Source: Streptomyces sp. 2114.4 (GTDB taxonomy: Bacteria; Actinomycetota; Actinomycetes; Streptomycetales; Streptomycetaceae). From it: a DNA stretch of 64,000 bases. Both the position numbers and the translations under genes were made by a program. Positions 16,737 to 25,304 of this stretch are shown here, one piece after another. The stretch covers positions 3,224,001-3,288,000 of the forward strand of contig NZ_FYEY01000001.1 in NCBI RefSeq assembly GCF_900187385.1, written 5' to 3'. Below the pieces are notes generated by a model. That model saw only the letters and a program-made list of their open reading frames with translations, made no database searches and was not told the DNA's origin. Position 1 is the first letter of the stretch, and the number at the start of each line of letters is the position of its first letter.

Positions 16737-19700
16737 ATGAGCGCCACCACACGCGACGAGGTCATCGCCGTCGAGCAGAAGGCGGTGGACCACGCCTACG
16801 ACTGCTACCGCGCGCGGCTGGCCCAGATGAGCGGGACGTCGGCCGCCACGGCATCGGCGAGCGGCAAGGACAGCATCGCCAACCGGATCGAGGCGGAGGC
16901 GCGGGCCGAGGCATACGACGGGCTCGGCGACGAGTCGCTGGTCTTCTCCCGCGTCGACGCACCGGAGGAGCCGGGCGGCGAGGACCGCCCCTGGTACATC
17001 GGGCGACGAGGCGTGCGCGACGCCGTGAACGAACCGGTGGTCCTGCTGTGGACCAGCCCGCTGGCGAAGAAGTGGCTGGAGGCGCGGCCCGAGGCGCCCG
17101 GCGAGGTGAGCCTGCGACGGCAGCTGCGCTGTGTGCAGCGGGTGGTCAAGGGCTACTTCGACGAGATCGCCAGGGCGGCCCCCGCAGCCCCCGTATTACC
17201 CATCGCGCCCACCTCACCCGCGCCCGTCCCGGCGCCGCGGCCGGCCGCGGACGACTCCCCGCCGGCGGCCACGCCCGGGACCCCCGTCGCGGCGCCGGGG
17301 AAGGAGCGCCCACCGTCCCGTACACCCGGCGATGCCGCCCGCCGCCGGCGCCACAAGACGCTCCAGCCGGACGACTTCCTGCTGCAAGAGCTCCAGCGGT
17401 CCCGCAGTGGCCGTATGCGGGACATCGTCGAAACCATCCGCCGGGACCAGATGGACCTGGTCACGGGCTCCCCCTCCGACATCCTCGTGGTGCAGGGCGG
17501 TCCGGGCACCGGCAAGTCCGCGGTCGGTCTGCACCGCGTGACCTGGCTCGTCAACAACGAGCACTTCAAGGCCCAGGACATCCTCGTCATCGGCCCCCAC
17601 CAGCGGTTCCTCGATTACGTCGGACAGGTCCTGCCCACCCTCGGGACGCGAAACGTCAACGCCGTCCAGCTGACCCGCCTGTGGGACGGCGAGATCCTGG
17701 GCACCGACACCCCGCGGGCGCGGCTGGTGAAGTCGGACGAGCGCATGGCGGCCGTCCTGCGGCGCCGGGTCGAGAACGACTGCCGGCCCGAAGTCCTCGA
17801 CGACCTCACCACCGCCCCCTCCTTCGAGGGCGACGAGCCCGCCGTCGTCGTCACCGCCGGCAGCACGACCCTGCGCGTCCCGCGGAGCGAAGTCCTCGCC
17901 CTCCTCGACGAGGCGCGGGGCGGCGACGGCGCCTACCGGGAACGCCGCGAACGCTTCCGCAGCCTCTTCGTCGACCGCCTGCTGCAGGAGCTCGCCGCCA
18001 TCGCCCCGCGCCGCGGACAGGGCGGTACGATCCGCCGCGACCTGGAACGCAACCGCCGGGTCGAACGGCTCGTGGACCGCATCTGGCCCTCGCCGGGCGC
18101 CAGGGAGGCCCTGCGCACGCTCTACGACTCGGCCGACCTCCTCGCCACCTGCGCCGCCGGACTCCTCGACGAGGACGACCAGGCGGTCCTGCACCGCCCC
18201 CGGGCCGCCACCGCCGATGCCGACCCGTGGACCCTCGACGACCATGTCTGCCTCGAAGAACTCCGGTTCCTCATCTCCGGGGAGGTCCCGAGGCGCTACG
18301 GACACATCGTCGTCGACGAGGCGCAGGACCTCACCCCGATGCAGGCCCGCGCACTGCGCCGCCGTTGTGCGGCGGGCGGCTCCATGACGGTCCTCGGCGA
18401 CCTCGCCCAGGCCACCGGCCCCCACACCCACACCAGTTGGGACCGCCTCGGCACGCTGCTGTCCGACCACGGGGACTGGCGCGTCGCCGAGCTGACCACC
18501 AGCTACCGCGTGCCCGCGGAGATCATGGAGTTCGTGGCGCCCCTCGCCCGTGCGGTCGCCCCGGCCCTGCCCTACCCGCAGGCCGTACGCGAGGCGGGCG
18601 ACGACGCCGTACGGACCCTGGCGACCGAACCGTGGAAGCTCCTGGACGACACCGCCGCCCAGGTCACCCGCCTGGTGGGCACCAGCGACGGGAACACCCC
18701 GCGTTCCGTGGCCGTCATCGTCCCCGACGACTCGGGCTGGCTCGACGAGATCAGCCGCCATCTCGACGAGCGCGCCGGCCTCACCGGACAAGGCCGCGAG
18801 ACCGTCTCCGTCCTGGCCGCCGCACAGACCAAGGGCATGGAGTACGACCACGTCCTGGTCGTCGAGCCCGCCACCATCGCCGACCGCGGCCCGGCCGGCC
18901 CCCGCCAGCTCTACATCGCCCTCACCCGCAGCACCCAGAGCCTGACGGTGCTCCACACCTCCGCCCTCCCGGACCTCCTGACGCACCCCGCCGGCACCCT
19001 CGACACGGACACCGACGTCCCCTTCGAACCCACCGAACCACCCGCCACCGAAGCCGCCGAAGCCCCCGAAGCCGCCGAAGCCCCCGAAACTGCCGAGGCC
19101 GCCGAGGCCGTCGAAGCCGTCGAAGCCGCATCCGGCACCGCACAAGTCGCCGTCCCCCAGATCGGGACCGACATCCGCGTACGGGTCATCGGCCCCGGGC
19201 CGGGCGGCCGCTACAAGGTCAAAGCACTGGCCCCCGAGACCGACCGCCCGCTGGTCCTGACCGTCCGGCACGGCTCCGCTCCCCCGCGGCGAGGCGAGAA
19301 ACTGGACTGCTGGGTCTTCGCCAACGAGACCAACCAGAGCGTGCTCACCACCGACCAGCGCGGCCGCAAGCCCCTCTCCCCCACGATGGCGGAACGCTAC
19401 GCGGCGGCACTCGACGTGCTCGACGAGCTGCTGACCGGCGACGGAAGCGTCCCCCAGGACGCCCGCAGCCGGCTGTCCGATCTGCAGGGCATGGCCCACC
19501 GCGTCCTCCGCCGCGAACAGGCGGACTGGGTGGACGTACGGCGGGTGCTCGGCTCCCCGGACCGACACCGTCTGGGCGTGCTGCGCGACCTCATGGCGGG
19601 CGCCCACCGCGCGCTCAAGGACCGCACCCTGGACACCGGCCGGCTGCGGCACGACCTCACGCACTCCGGCTGGACCCAGGCCCTGACCGAAGCCCGGAAA

Positions 19701-20285
19701 ACGCTCCGGACCCGCCTCGCCACCGAGCCCGACACCGGCCCGGACTCCGAAAGCGCCCCCGCTGCCCCCGTCATCCCCGTCGCCCCCGCGCCTCAGCCCG
19801 ACCAGAAGGAATCCGCCCCCGTGCCCACCGACGCAGACGTTCCCACCGCACCGGCCGTGACCACGAAGGAGGGATTCCTGCGCGCACTGGAGGCCTCGGC
19901 CGCCGCCGACCGCACCTGCAGGAAACACGAGGCGGTGCGCCTCGCACTGAAGTCGGCCCTGCTGTGGGCAGACCTCCAGCCGGCCGAATCCCCCCTCGTC
20001 GACGTCAGCTGCGTCACGGACAGCGGCTTGTTCGTCTACGAGGTGCTGGGCGCCGGCCGCTCCACGTACGAAGACCTCCGCTCGGGAGCAACCCGTCTCC
20101 TGGAGATCAACCACACTCTGCCCACTCCGGCCGACAGCCTCTATCTCGTCCTCTCCGAACCGCCCGCGGAGGACTGGTCGGCCGAAACCGTCCGCGAAGT
20201 CTTCGACGTCCACGTCCGGTGGCACACCCCGGACAGCTGGGGCGGCGACAACACGGAGTCCGCGCTGATCCCCGGCCGGAACTAG
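16737..20285 (+). CDS. HelD-like UvrD/superfamily 1 helicase with long C-terminal extension
   Basis: This 1182-residue protein starts at ATG 16737 behind a GGGAGG site. Residues 1-145 form a HelD-like charged N-terminus, and a Pro/Ala linker covers 146-205. The SF1 motor carries Walker A GGPGTGKSA (254-262), Walker B VVDEAQDL (about 524) and a helicase motif near LYIALTRST. HelD/HelR proteins of about 700-780 residues remove RNA polymerase from DNA, and HelR gives rifamycin tolerance. Here a Glu/Ala linker (about 762-798) leads to about 380 extra residues: an OB-like stretch (about 805-870), a helical part, and a C-terminal alpha/beta domain (about 1042-1175) that I do not recognise. Codon 154 is TTA (17196-17198). 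It could also be a DNA helicase rather than a polymerase recycler. Confidence 0.8.
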   Translation: MSATTRDEVIAVEQKAVDHAYDCYRARLAQMSGTSAATASASGKDSIANRIEAEARAEAYDGLGDESLVFSRVDAPEEPGGEDRPWYIGRRGVRDAVNEPVVLLWTSPLAKKWLEARPEAPGEVSLRRQLRCVQRVVKGYFDEIARAAPAAPVLPIAPTSPAPVPAPRPAADDSPPAATPGTPVAAPGKERPPSRTPGDAARRRRHKTLQPDDFLLQELQRSRSGRMRDIVETIRRDQMDLVTGSPSDILVVQGGPGTGKSAVGLHRVTWLVNNEHFKAQDILVIGPHQRFLDYVGQVLPTLGTRNVNAVQLTRLWDGEILGTDTPRARLVKSDERMAAVLRRRVENDCRPEVLDDLTTAPSFEGDEPAVVVTAGSTTLRVPRSEVLALLDEARGGDGAYRERRERFRSLFVDRLLQELAAIAPRRGQGGTIRRDLERNRRVERLVDRIWPSPGAREALRTLYDSADLLATCAAGLLDEDDQAVLHRPRAATADADPWTLDDHVCLEELRFLISGEVPRRYGHIVVDEAQDLTPMQARALRRRCAAGGSMTVLGDLAQATGPHTHTSWDRLGTLLSDHGDWRVAELTTSYRVPAEIMEFVAPLARAVAPALPYPQAVREAGDDAVRTLATEPWKLLDDTAAQVTRLVGTSDGNTPRSVAVIVPDDSGWLDEISRHLDERAGLTGQGRETVSVLAAAQTKGMEYDHVLVVEPATIADRGPAGPRQLYIALTRSTQSLTVLHTSALPDLLTHPAGTLDTDTDVPFEPTEPPATEAAEAPEAAEAPETAEAAEAVEAVEAASGTAQVAVPQIGTDIRVRVIGPGPGGRYKVKALAPETDRPLVLTVRHGSAPPRRGEKLDCWVFANETNQSVLTTDQRGRKPLSPTMAERYAAALDVLDELLTGDGSVPQDARSRLSDLQGMAHRVLRREQADWVDVRRVLGSPDRHRLGVLRDLMAGAHRALKDRTLDTGRLRHDLTHSGWTQALTEARKTLRTRLATEPDTGPDSESAPAAPVIPVAPAPQPDQKESAPVPTDADVPTAPAVTTKEGFLRALEASAAADRTCRKHEAVRLALKSALLWADLQPAESPLVDVSCVTDSGLFVYEVLGAGRSTYEDLRSGATRLLEINHTLPTPADSLYLVLSEPPAEDWSAETVREVFDVHVRWHTPDSWGGDNTESALIPGRN

Positions 20286-20329
20286 GGCGTGTCGCCCTAG
20301 GCGAGCAACCCTGACACCGTGACGCCAGG

Positions 20330-20565
20330 TCAGAACTGCTGCTGCCGGTTTCGGCACGGCTGCGCATACCGTCCAGAGACGGCTTCCGGCTGTCGGCAGT
20401 GGCCTGCAGGGCTTGCGACAACGACCAGCCCCGCAGGGAGGCCGCAGCGTCCTTGGTGGCGCTGATCGCCTTGCGCTTCTTGTCCGTCATGTCTTCGGAA
20501 ATCGAGTCCTCCGCATGAGCGGCGGCGCGCAGTTCCCCCGGATCGACGGACGTCGTGGACGACAC
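20330..20565 (-). pseudogene. Remnant of an ESX/WXG100-type small protein
   Basis: From GTG 20565 leftwards the frame reads VDPGELRAAAHAEDSI and then AAASLRGWSLSQALQATADS. This matches the DPxxLRxAA ... AAxxLxGWSxxxAL pattern of type VII secretion substrates found in actinomycetes. Similarity fades after about 80 codons, and the frame runs on into the antisense of the helicase gene without the usual ending. I therefore call it truncated or frameshifted. The AGGAG site is only 1 nt from the GTG, which argues against expression. Confidence 0.4.
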
Positions 20566-20918
20566 TCTCCTGTGCCCTCCCCCGAATCCAGATTCCGCCT
20601 GACAATGGCAACGGCCCGTTGACAGAGGGAGGTTGGTGACCGTGCGCGTACAGAGGCTCCGGTGCGTCCCCAGCCCCGGCCACGGCACCTTCGGTCGTCG
20701 TGCCGGCTTCACGATCGCCGCCCCTCGCAGCCCGACGTGCGCCCCCGGGTCGCCGCCCTGCAGCTGCTCCGGTGCACCAAGATCGCGATAACCATGAAGA
20801 TCCACACGCAGGTGCCCCCAAAGCCGACCCGAAAGGCACTGCGGAAGCGGGGGGCAAGAATCTTCGGCCATCCGCTGACCCCGCGCAGCTCCCGTCCTTC
20901 ACTGTTGCACGACAGGAA
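20566..20918. other. Gap without a recognisable gene
   Basis: About 350 bp between the ESX remnant and the tRNA terminator. Short frames exist on both strands but none has a ribosome site with a recognisable product. One leftward frame has a short hydrophobic stretch (CVWIFMVIAILV), possibly debris of a membrane protein. Confidence 0.4.
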
Positions 20919-20952
20919 AAAGCCCCCACCGGATCATCCCGGTGGGGGCTTT
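20919..20952 (-). terminator. Rho-independent terminator of tRNA-Ala
   Basis: A perfect 14-bp stem (20919-20932 with 20939-20952) with a 6-nt loop follows the tRNA in its direction of transcription, about 10 nt past its 3' end. The leftward transcript continues into a run of U after the stem. Confidence 0.88.
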
Positions 20953-20961
20953 GACGCGCTG

Positions 20962-21034
20962 TGGACCTGAGGGGATTCGAACCCCTGACCCCCTCGTTGC
21001 GAACGAGGTGCGCTACCAGCTGCGCCACAGGCCC
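20962..21034 (-). tRNA. tRNA-Ala (anticodon CGC)
   Basis: This 73-nt leftward tRNA has a 7-bp acceptor stem GGGCCTG/CAGGTCC with one G-U pair, D-loop GCTGGTAGC, and anticodon arm CTCGTTCGCAACGAG giving anticodon CGC. The T-arm carries GGTTCGAATCC. The discriminator base is A and CCA is not encoded. It reads GCG alanine codons, frequent in this genome. No integrated element is seen at its 3' end. Confidence 0.95.
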
Positions 21035-21109
21035 TTGCGACGAGTGAAACTCTAGCATCTCGGTCGCGGTGCTCGGAAATCGCTTGCGGTGCTGGTCAGC
21101 GGAGGGCCG

Positions 21110-22159
21110 TCACTCGTTCGCCGCGCGCGGGCGGTCCTCGTTCTCGTACTGGTCGAAGAGGGGGGTGCGGCCGCGGGTGCGGCGGCCGGGGTGGGTGGGG
21201 CGGTCCTGGGTGGGGGTGTCGGCCTGGGGGTGGTCGGGGGCGGCGCTGGAACGGGCGGAGCTCCAGGCATCCTCGGCGTCCAAGTCGACGTGGCTGGTGG
21301 CGCGGGGGGCGACCGGCGCGGTGACGTAGGTGGGGAGGGGGACCGGGACCGGCTCCCAGCTGCCGGCGGCGGGGCGCGGGCGCTCGCGTTCGCGCTGCTG
21401 GTCGACCCACTCGGCGTGGTCGGTCTCCTCGACCAGGGCGCGGCGGCCCGCGGTGTGGGCGGGGGTCGCGGGGCGGGGCGGTTCCGGAGTCGCGTCGGGC
21501 GGGGTGTCAGCGCGGACGTCGGCCGGGTGGTCGGCGGCGGGCGGCTGGTCGGCCGCCTGCTGAGGGCGGGCCCGGCGTCCTTCCCGCAGGCGCTGGGCCG
21601 CGGCCTCCGCCTTGCGCCGGTCCATGGTGAAGGTGAAGCGCCGCCGCTCCTGGGCGCGCAGGTAAATGATGTACGCGGTCAGCAGGAGGGCGGGCAGGGC
21701 GGGGGCCCAGAGGAAGGGGAGGCCGCCGACCGCGGCGACGATGGCGCCCGCGGTGAAGGTGAGGAAGAGGATGGTGGTGGTGCGCCGGCGGCGGGCGAGG
21801 ACCTTGGCGCGCTTGGTCCGCTCGGCGGCGGAGGGGCGCGGCGGGGCGGCCTGCACCCGGGTGTGGGGAGCCTCGGCCGGGTCCGCCGCGGCGGGGTCGC
21901 CGAAGGCCCGGGCGGCGGCCTCGCCGGCCGGGGCGTCCGGGTCCACGTCATCGCCCGCATCGTCGGCGGGGTGCTCCCCGTGCGCCTTGTCGTAACGGCG
22001 CTGCATCGCCGCCCGTCCGGACAGCAGCCGGATGGCGGTGCTGAAGCGCTCGGTCGGACGGGCCTCGTTGAGCTCGTCCTGCCTACGGAGCCACATCGGC
22101 ACCAAATAGGCAGCCCAGGCCCCGACGATGACTGCGTAGATGAGGCCGCTACTTCTCAC
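21110..22159 (-). CDS. glpR: GlpR/SepX divisome membrane protein
   Basis: This 349-residue membrane protein starts at GTG 22159. One helix spans residues 5-24, followed by PMWLRRQDELNEARPTERFSTA, characteristic of the GlpR/SepX family. Two more helices lie between about 128 and 167. The cytoplasmic C-terminal half is Pro/Asp/Arg-rich and low in complexity. Established knowledge: the corynebacterial GlpR is the membrane receptor of the gephyrin-like protein Glp at the divisome, and SepX acts in Streptomyces septation. The cognate glp gene is four genes upstream on the same strand. An AT-rich 150-bp region before the start probably holds its own promoter. Confidence 0.82.
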   Translation of the reverse strand: MRSSGLIYAVIVGAWAAYLVPMWLRRQDELNEARPTERFSTAIRLLSGRAAMQRRYDKAHGEHPADDAGDDVDPDAPAGEAAARAFGDPAAADPAEAPHTRVQAAPPRPSAAERTKRAKVLARRRRTTTILFLTFTAGAIVAAVGGLPFLWAPALPALLLTAYIIYLRAQERRRFTFTMDRRKAEAAAQRLREGRRARPQQAADQPPAADHPADVRADTPPDATPEPPRPATPAHTAGRRALVEETDHAEWVDQQRERERPRPAAGSWEPVPVPLPTYVTAPVAPRATSHVDLDAEDAWSSARSSAAPDHPQADTPTQDRPTHPGRRTRGRTPLFDQYENEDRPRAANE

Positions 22160-22310
22160 AACTCACACGGTAGAGGGGTTTGCAGGGGGCCATCCGCCAA
22201 TTGGGCCGGTGTGTCGCACGATCTGGCTGATATCTCGAACTTTTTTGTGATGGTAGAGATCAGTGTCTCCGCCGATCCGGTCAATCAGGGAATAGATTCG
22301 AACATTTATT

Positions 22311-22943
22311 TTATTTGTGGGGTGTGCCGGGAGTACTGGGCTTCGCCCTGCGCCAGCGGCTGAGCAGGCCTTCGGGCACTTCTTCCGCGGTGAGGGCGAA
22401 GACCAGGTGGTCGCGCCAGGCGCCGTCGATGTGGAGGTAGCGCGGGCGGGTGCCCTCTTCACGGAAGCCGAGCTTTTCGACCACCCGGCGACTGGGGACG
22501 TTCTCGGGGCGAATGCAGATCTCGATGCGGTGCAGTCCCACGGACCGGAAACAGTGGTCGGCGGCGAGCGCCACGGCGGTCGGGATGACCCCGCGGCCGG
22601 CGACTTCCCGGTCGACCCAGTAGCCGATATGGCCGGAGCACATGGAGCCCCAGGTGATGCCCGCGACCGTCAGCTGGCCAACGAGCCGGCCGCGGTACTC
22701 GACGACGAACGGCAGCATCCGGCCCGCGTGCGCCTCGGCGCGGAGGTGGCGGACCATCTGACGGTACGTGGGGCGGTGCGGCGGGACGAGGCCGGGCGGG
22801 GGCGGCGGGACGGTCGCCTCCCAGGGGCGCAGCCAGTCGCGGTTGCGGCGGTTGACCTCGCGCCAGGCCCGTTGGTCGCGCATCTTTATCGGGCGGAGGG
22901 TCACCTCTCCGTCCGTGAGGATCACCGGCCAGGGCGCGTTCAG
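22311..22943 (-). CDS. GNAT acetyltransferase, RimJ/RimL type, probable CTG start
   Basis: This roughly 210-residue protein resembles RimJ-type N-terminal acetyltransferases. It has TDGEVTLRPIKMRDQ near the start, the acetyl-CoA loop GYWVDREVAGRGVIPTA, and RIEICIRPENVPSRRVVEKL. No ATG, GTG or TTG is available at the expected N-terminus. CTG at 22943 has GGGAG 8 nt upstream and overlaps the mog stop as CTGA, exactly like the ATGA overlaps elsewhere in this operon. GTG at 22925 is the alternative and would remove six residues. It may acetylate a ribosomal or other protein N-terminus. Confidence 0.85.
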   Translation of the reverse strand: MNAPWPVILTDGEVTLRPIKMRDQRAWREVNRRNRDWLRPWEATVPPPPPGLVPPHRPTYRQMVRHLRAEAHAGRMLPFVVEYRGRLVGQLTVAGITWGSMCSGHIGYWVDREVAGRGVIPTAVALAADHCFRSVGLHRIEICIRPENVPSRRVVEKLGFREEGTRPRYLHIDGAWRDHLVFALTAEEVPEGLLSRWRRAKPSTPGTPHK

Positions 22944-23443
22944 CTCGGGCTCCCGGAAGGTCTGGGGTGGTCGCCGCCGCGGATCTGGTCGACGGCGTGC
23001 GGCAGGAGGTCGGTGAGGACGGCGAGGCCGTCGCGGACCCCGCCGGACGAGCCGGGGAGGTTGACGATCAGGGTCGTACCGGCGACGCCCGCCAGTCCCC
23101 GGGAGAGCGCGGCGGTGGGGACCTTCGTGCGGCCGGCGGCGCGGATCGCCTCGGGGATGCCGGGGATCTCGTAGTCCAGGACCTGGCGGGTGGCCTCGGG
23201 GGTGCGGTCGGTGGGCGACAGGCCCGTGCCGCCGGTGGTGAGGACGACGGCGTAGCGGGCGGAGGCGACGGCACCGCGCAGGGCGGCTTCCACCGGTTCG
23301 CCGTCGGGCACCACCTGCGGGCCGTCGACCTCGAAGCCCATGGCGGCCAGGCCCTCGGCGAGCAGCGGGCCGCCCTTGTCGGGGTAGATGCCGGCCGCGG
23401 CGCGGTTGGAGGCGGTGACGACCAGGGCGCGTGCGGCTGTCAT
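22940..23443 (-). CDS. mog: MogA/MoaB family molybdenum cofactor protein
   Basis: This 167-residue protein has the MogA/MoaB fold markers [17 protein letters not shown] and [16 protein letters not shown]. It adenylylates molybdopterin before molybdate insertion. ATG 23443 overlaps the moaC stop by 4 bp, and its own stop overlaps the next gene by 4 bp. Together with moaC and glp it forms a molybdenum-cofactor block. Confidence 0.92.
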   Translation of the reverse strand: MTAARALVVTASNRAAAGIYPDKGGPLLAEGLAAMGFEVDGPQVVPDGEPVEAALRGAVASARYAVVLTTGGTGLSPTDRTPEATRQVLDYEIPGIPEAIRAAGRTKVPTAALSRGLAGVAGTTLIVNLPGSSGGVRDGLAVLTDLLPHAVDQIRGGDHPRPSGSPS

Positions 23444-23922
23444 GACCGGCTCCAGTCGCCGGACTTGCCGCCGGTCTTCTCCTCCACACGGATGTCGGAG
23501 ATCACCGCTGCCTTGTCGACGGCCTTGACCATGTCGACGACGGTGAGCGCGGCGACCGAGACGGCGGTCAGGGCCTCCATCTCGACGCCCGTGCGGTCGG
23601 TGGTCTTGACGGTGGCCGTGATCTCGACGGCGTCGTCGGTGAGGGAGAGGTCCACCGTGACGCCGGAGACGGCCAGCGGGTGACACAGCGGGATCAGCTC
23701 GGGGGTGCGCTTGGCGCCCATGATGCCGGCGATCCGGGCGGTGGCCAGGGCGTCGCCCTTGGGCATGCCCTCGCTCCGCAGCAGCTCGATGACCTGCGCG
23801 GAGACCAGGACGCGGCCGCGGGCGGCGGCGGTGCGGGCGGTGACGTCCTTCGCGGAGACGTCGACCATCCGCGCCGCGCCCGCCGCGTCGAGATGGGTGA
23901 GGTGGTGCTGGCCGCTGCTCAT
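23440..23922 (-). CDS. moaC: Cyclic pyranopterin monophosphate synthase MoaC
   Basis: This 160-residue protein begins [15 protein letters not shown]. It holds the MoaC core: [16 protein letters not shown], then [21 protein letters not shown] with the conserved catalytic Lys/Asp region in VKAVDK. It converts the rearranged GTP intermediate to cyclic pyranopterin monophosphate. ATG 23922 follows GGGAGA. There is a 61-bp gap after glp, and its stop overlaps mog. Confidence 0.95.
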   Translation of the reverse strand: MSSGQHHLTHLDAAGAARMVDVSAKDVTARTAAARGRVLVSAQVIELLRSEGMPKGDALATARIAGIMGAKRTPELIPLCHPLAVSGVTVDLSLTDDAVEITATVKTTDRTGVEMEALTAVSVAALTVVDMVKAVDKAAVISDIRVEEKTGGKSGDWSRS

Positions 23923-23983
23923 CGTTCTCCCGGTACCCAAACTGCCGCCTGTGGGACGACACCGTACCCCCGGCGGCAGCGGG

Positions 23984-25300
23984 CTATCCGATCAGGACGA
24001 TGTCCACGTCCGAGCCCGCGGCGACCTCGGTGGTGTCCTCGGGGACGATGATCAGCGCGTTGGCGTGCGCCATGGCCTTGATCAGGTGGGAGCCGGCGCC
24101 GCCGACGGGGGTGACCGTGCCGGCGTCGGGGTCGTACGCACCGCGCAGGAACTGGCGCTTCCCCTGGGGCGAGGAGGCGACGGCGTCGGCGCACCGGGCG
24201 GTCGTGACCGGGCGGTGCACCTCGGGCAGCCCCATCAGGGCCCGGATGGCGGGCCGGACGAACAGCTCGAAGGAGACGTACGAGCTGACGGGGTTGCCGG
24301 GCAGCGCGAGGAGCGGAGTGCGGTCGGGGCCGATGAGGCCGAAGCCCTGGGGCTTGCCCGGCTGCATGGCGAGGGTGCGGAACTCGACCGTGCCTTCGTC
24401 GGCGGACAGGGCGGTCAGGGTCTCCTTGACCACGTCGTACGCGCCGACGCTGACGCCGCCGCTGGTGACCAGGAGGTCGGCCCGGATGAGCTGGTCCTCC
24501 AGGGTGGAGCGGAGGGTGTCGGCGTCGTCGGCGACGGCGCCGACGCGGTAGGGAATGGCACCGGCGGCGCGGGCGGCGGCGGTGAGCTGGAAGCTGTTGG
24601 AGTCGTGGATCTGCCCGGGTCCCAACGCCTCGCCGGGCTGGACCAGTTCGCTGCCGGTCGACAGCACCACCACGCGGGGGCGGGGGCAGACCTTGACCGT
24701 GCCGCGGCCGATGGCGGCGAGCAGGCCGATCTGGGAAGGACCGAGGACCGTGCCCGCCCGCAGGGCCGGCTCGCCTTCGGCGGCGTCGCTGCCGCGGGTG
24801 CGGATATGGGCGCCGGCGGCGGCCGGGCGGTGGACGCGGACCTCACCCGCGGCGTCCTGGGGGGCGGCGCTGTGGGCGCGCATCGTGGCGGCCGGCCCCT
24901 CGCCCGTGCCGCCGTCGGTCCATTCGACGGGGACGACGGCCTCGGCGCCGGGCGGCAGCGGGGCGCCGGTCATGATGCGGGCGGCCTGGCCGGGGCCGAT
25001 CTCCGGCAGTGCGCCGGTGCCCGCCGCGACATCGCCGAGGACGGTGAGGGTGACCGGCGCCTCTTCCGTGGCGCCCGCCACATCGGCGGCGCGGACCGCG
25101 TAGCCGTCCATGGAGCTGTTGTCGAAGGGCGGCAGGGCGACGGGGACCGTGATGTCCTCGACCAGGACGCAGCCCTGGGCTTCGAGGAGCTGCAGCTCGA
25201 TCGGGTCCAGCGGGGCGATCTTCGCCAGGACGTCGTCGAGGTGCTCGGCCACCGACCAGACACGGTCCTGGTGGCGGGTCCGGCCGGTGGCGTGGTTCAA
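23984..25300 (-). CDS. glp: Gephyrin-like molybdotransferase Glp (MoeA family)
   Basis: This 438-residue MoeA/gephyrin protein has [14 protein letters not shown] near residue 60, [35 protein letters not shown] and [15 protein letters not shown] in the usual order. MoeA inserts molybdate into the cofactor. The actinobacterial paralogue Glp instead binds FtsZ and the GlpR receptor in cell division. The presence of glpR downstream favours Glp, but a dual role is possible. TTG at 25300 is chosen because it lies 4 nt after the galU stop, with GAGGAG overlapping the galU end. A shorter form from an internal GTG near codon 17 is the alternative. Confidence 0.88.
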   Translation of the reverse strand: MNHATGRTRHQDRVWSVAEHLDDVLAKIAPLDPIELQLLEAQGCVLVEDITVPVALPPFDNSSMDGYAVRAADVAGATEEAPVTLTVLGDVAAGTGALPEIGPGQAARIMTGAPLPPGAEAVVPVEWTDGGTGEGPAATMRAHSAAPQDAAGEVRVHRPAAAGAHIRTRGSDAAEGEPALRAGTVLGPSQIGLLAAIGRGTVKVCPRPRVVVLSTGSELVQPGEALGPGQIHDSNSFQLTAAARAAGAIPYRVGAVADDADTLRSTLEDQLIRADLLVTSGGVSVGAYDVVKETLTALSADEGTVEFRTLAMQPGKPQGFGLIGPDRTPLLALPGNPVSSYVSFELFVRPAIRALMGLPEVHRPVTTARCADAVASSPQGKRQFLRGAYDPDAGTVTPVGGAGSHLIKAMAHANALIIVPEDTTEVAAGSDVDIVLIG

Positions 25301-25304
25301 CGTT

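Noticed and set aside
17214..20357. Very long leftward open frame (over 1000 codons) across the helicase gene
   Set aside because: It mirrors the helicase coding strand, as GC-rich third positions create antisense frames without stops. The product is Gly/Val/Glu-rich low complexity without any domain.
20962..21034. tRNA-Ala as integration site of an element
   Set aside because: No duplicated tRNA 3' end or integrase is nearby; the only integrase uses the LtrA site.
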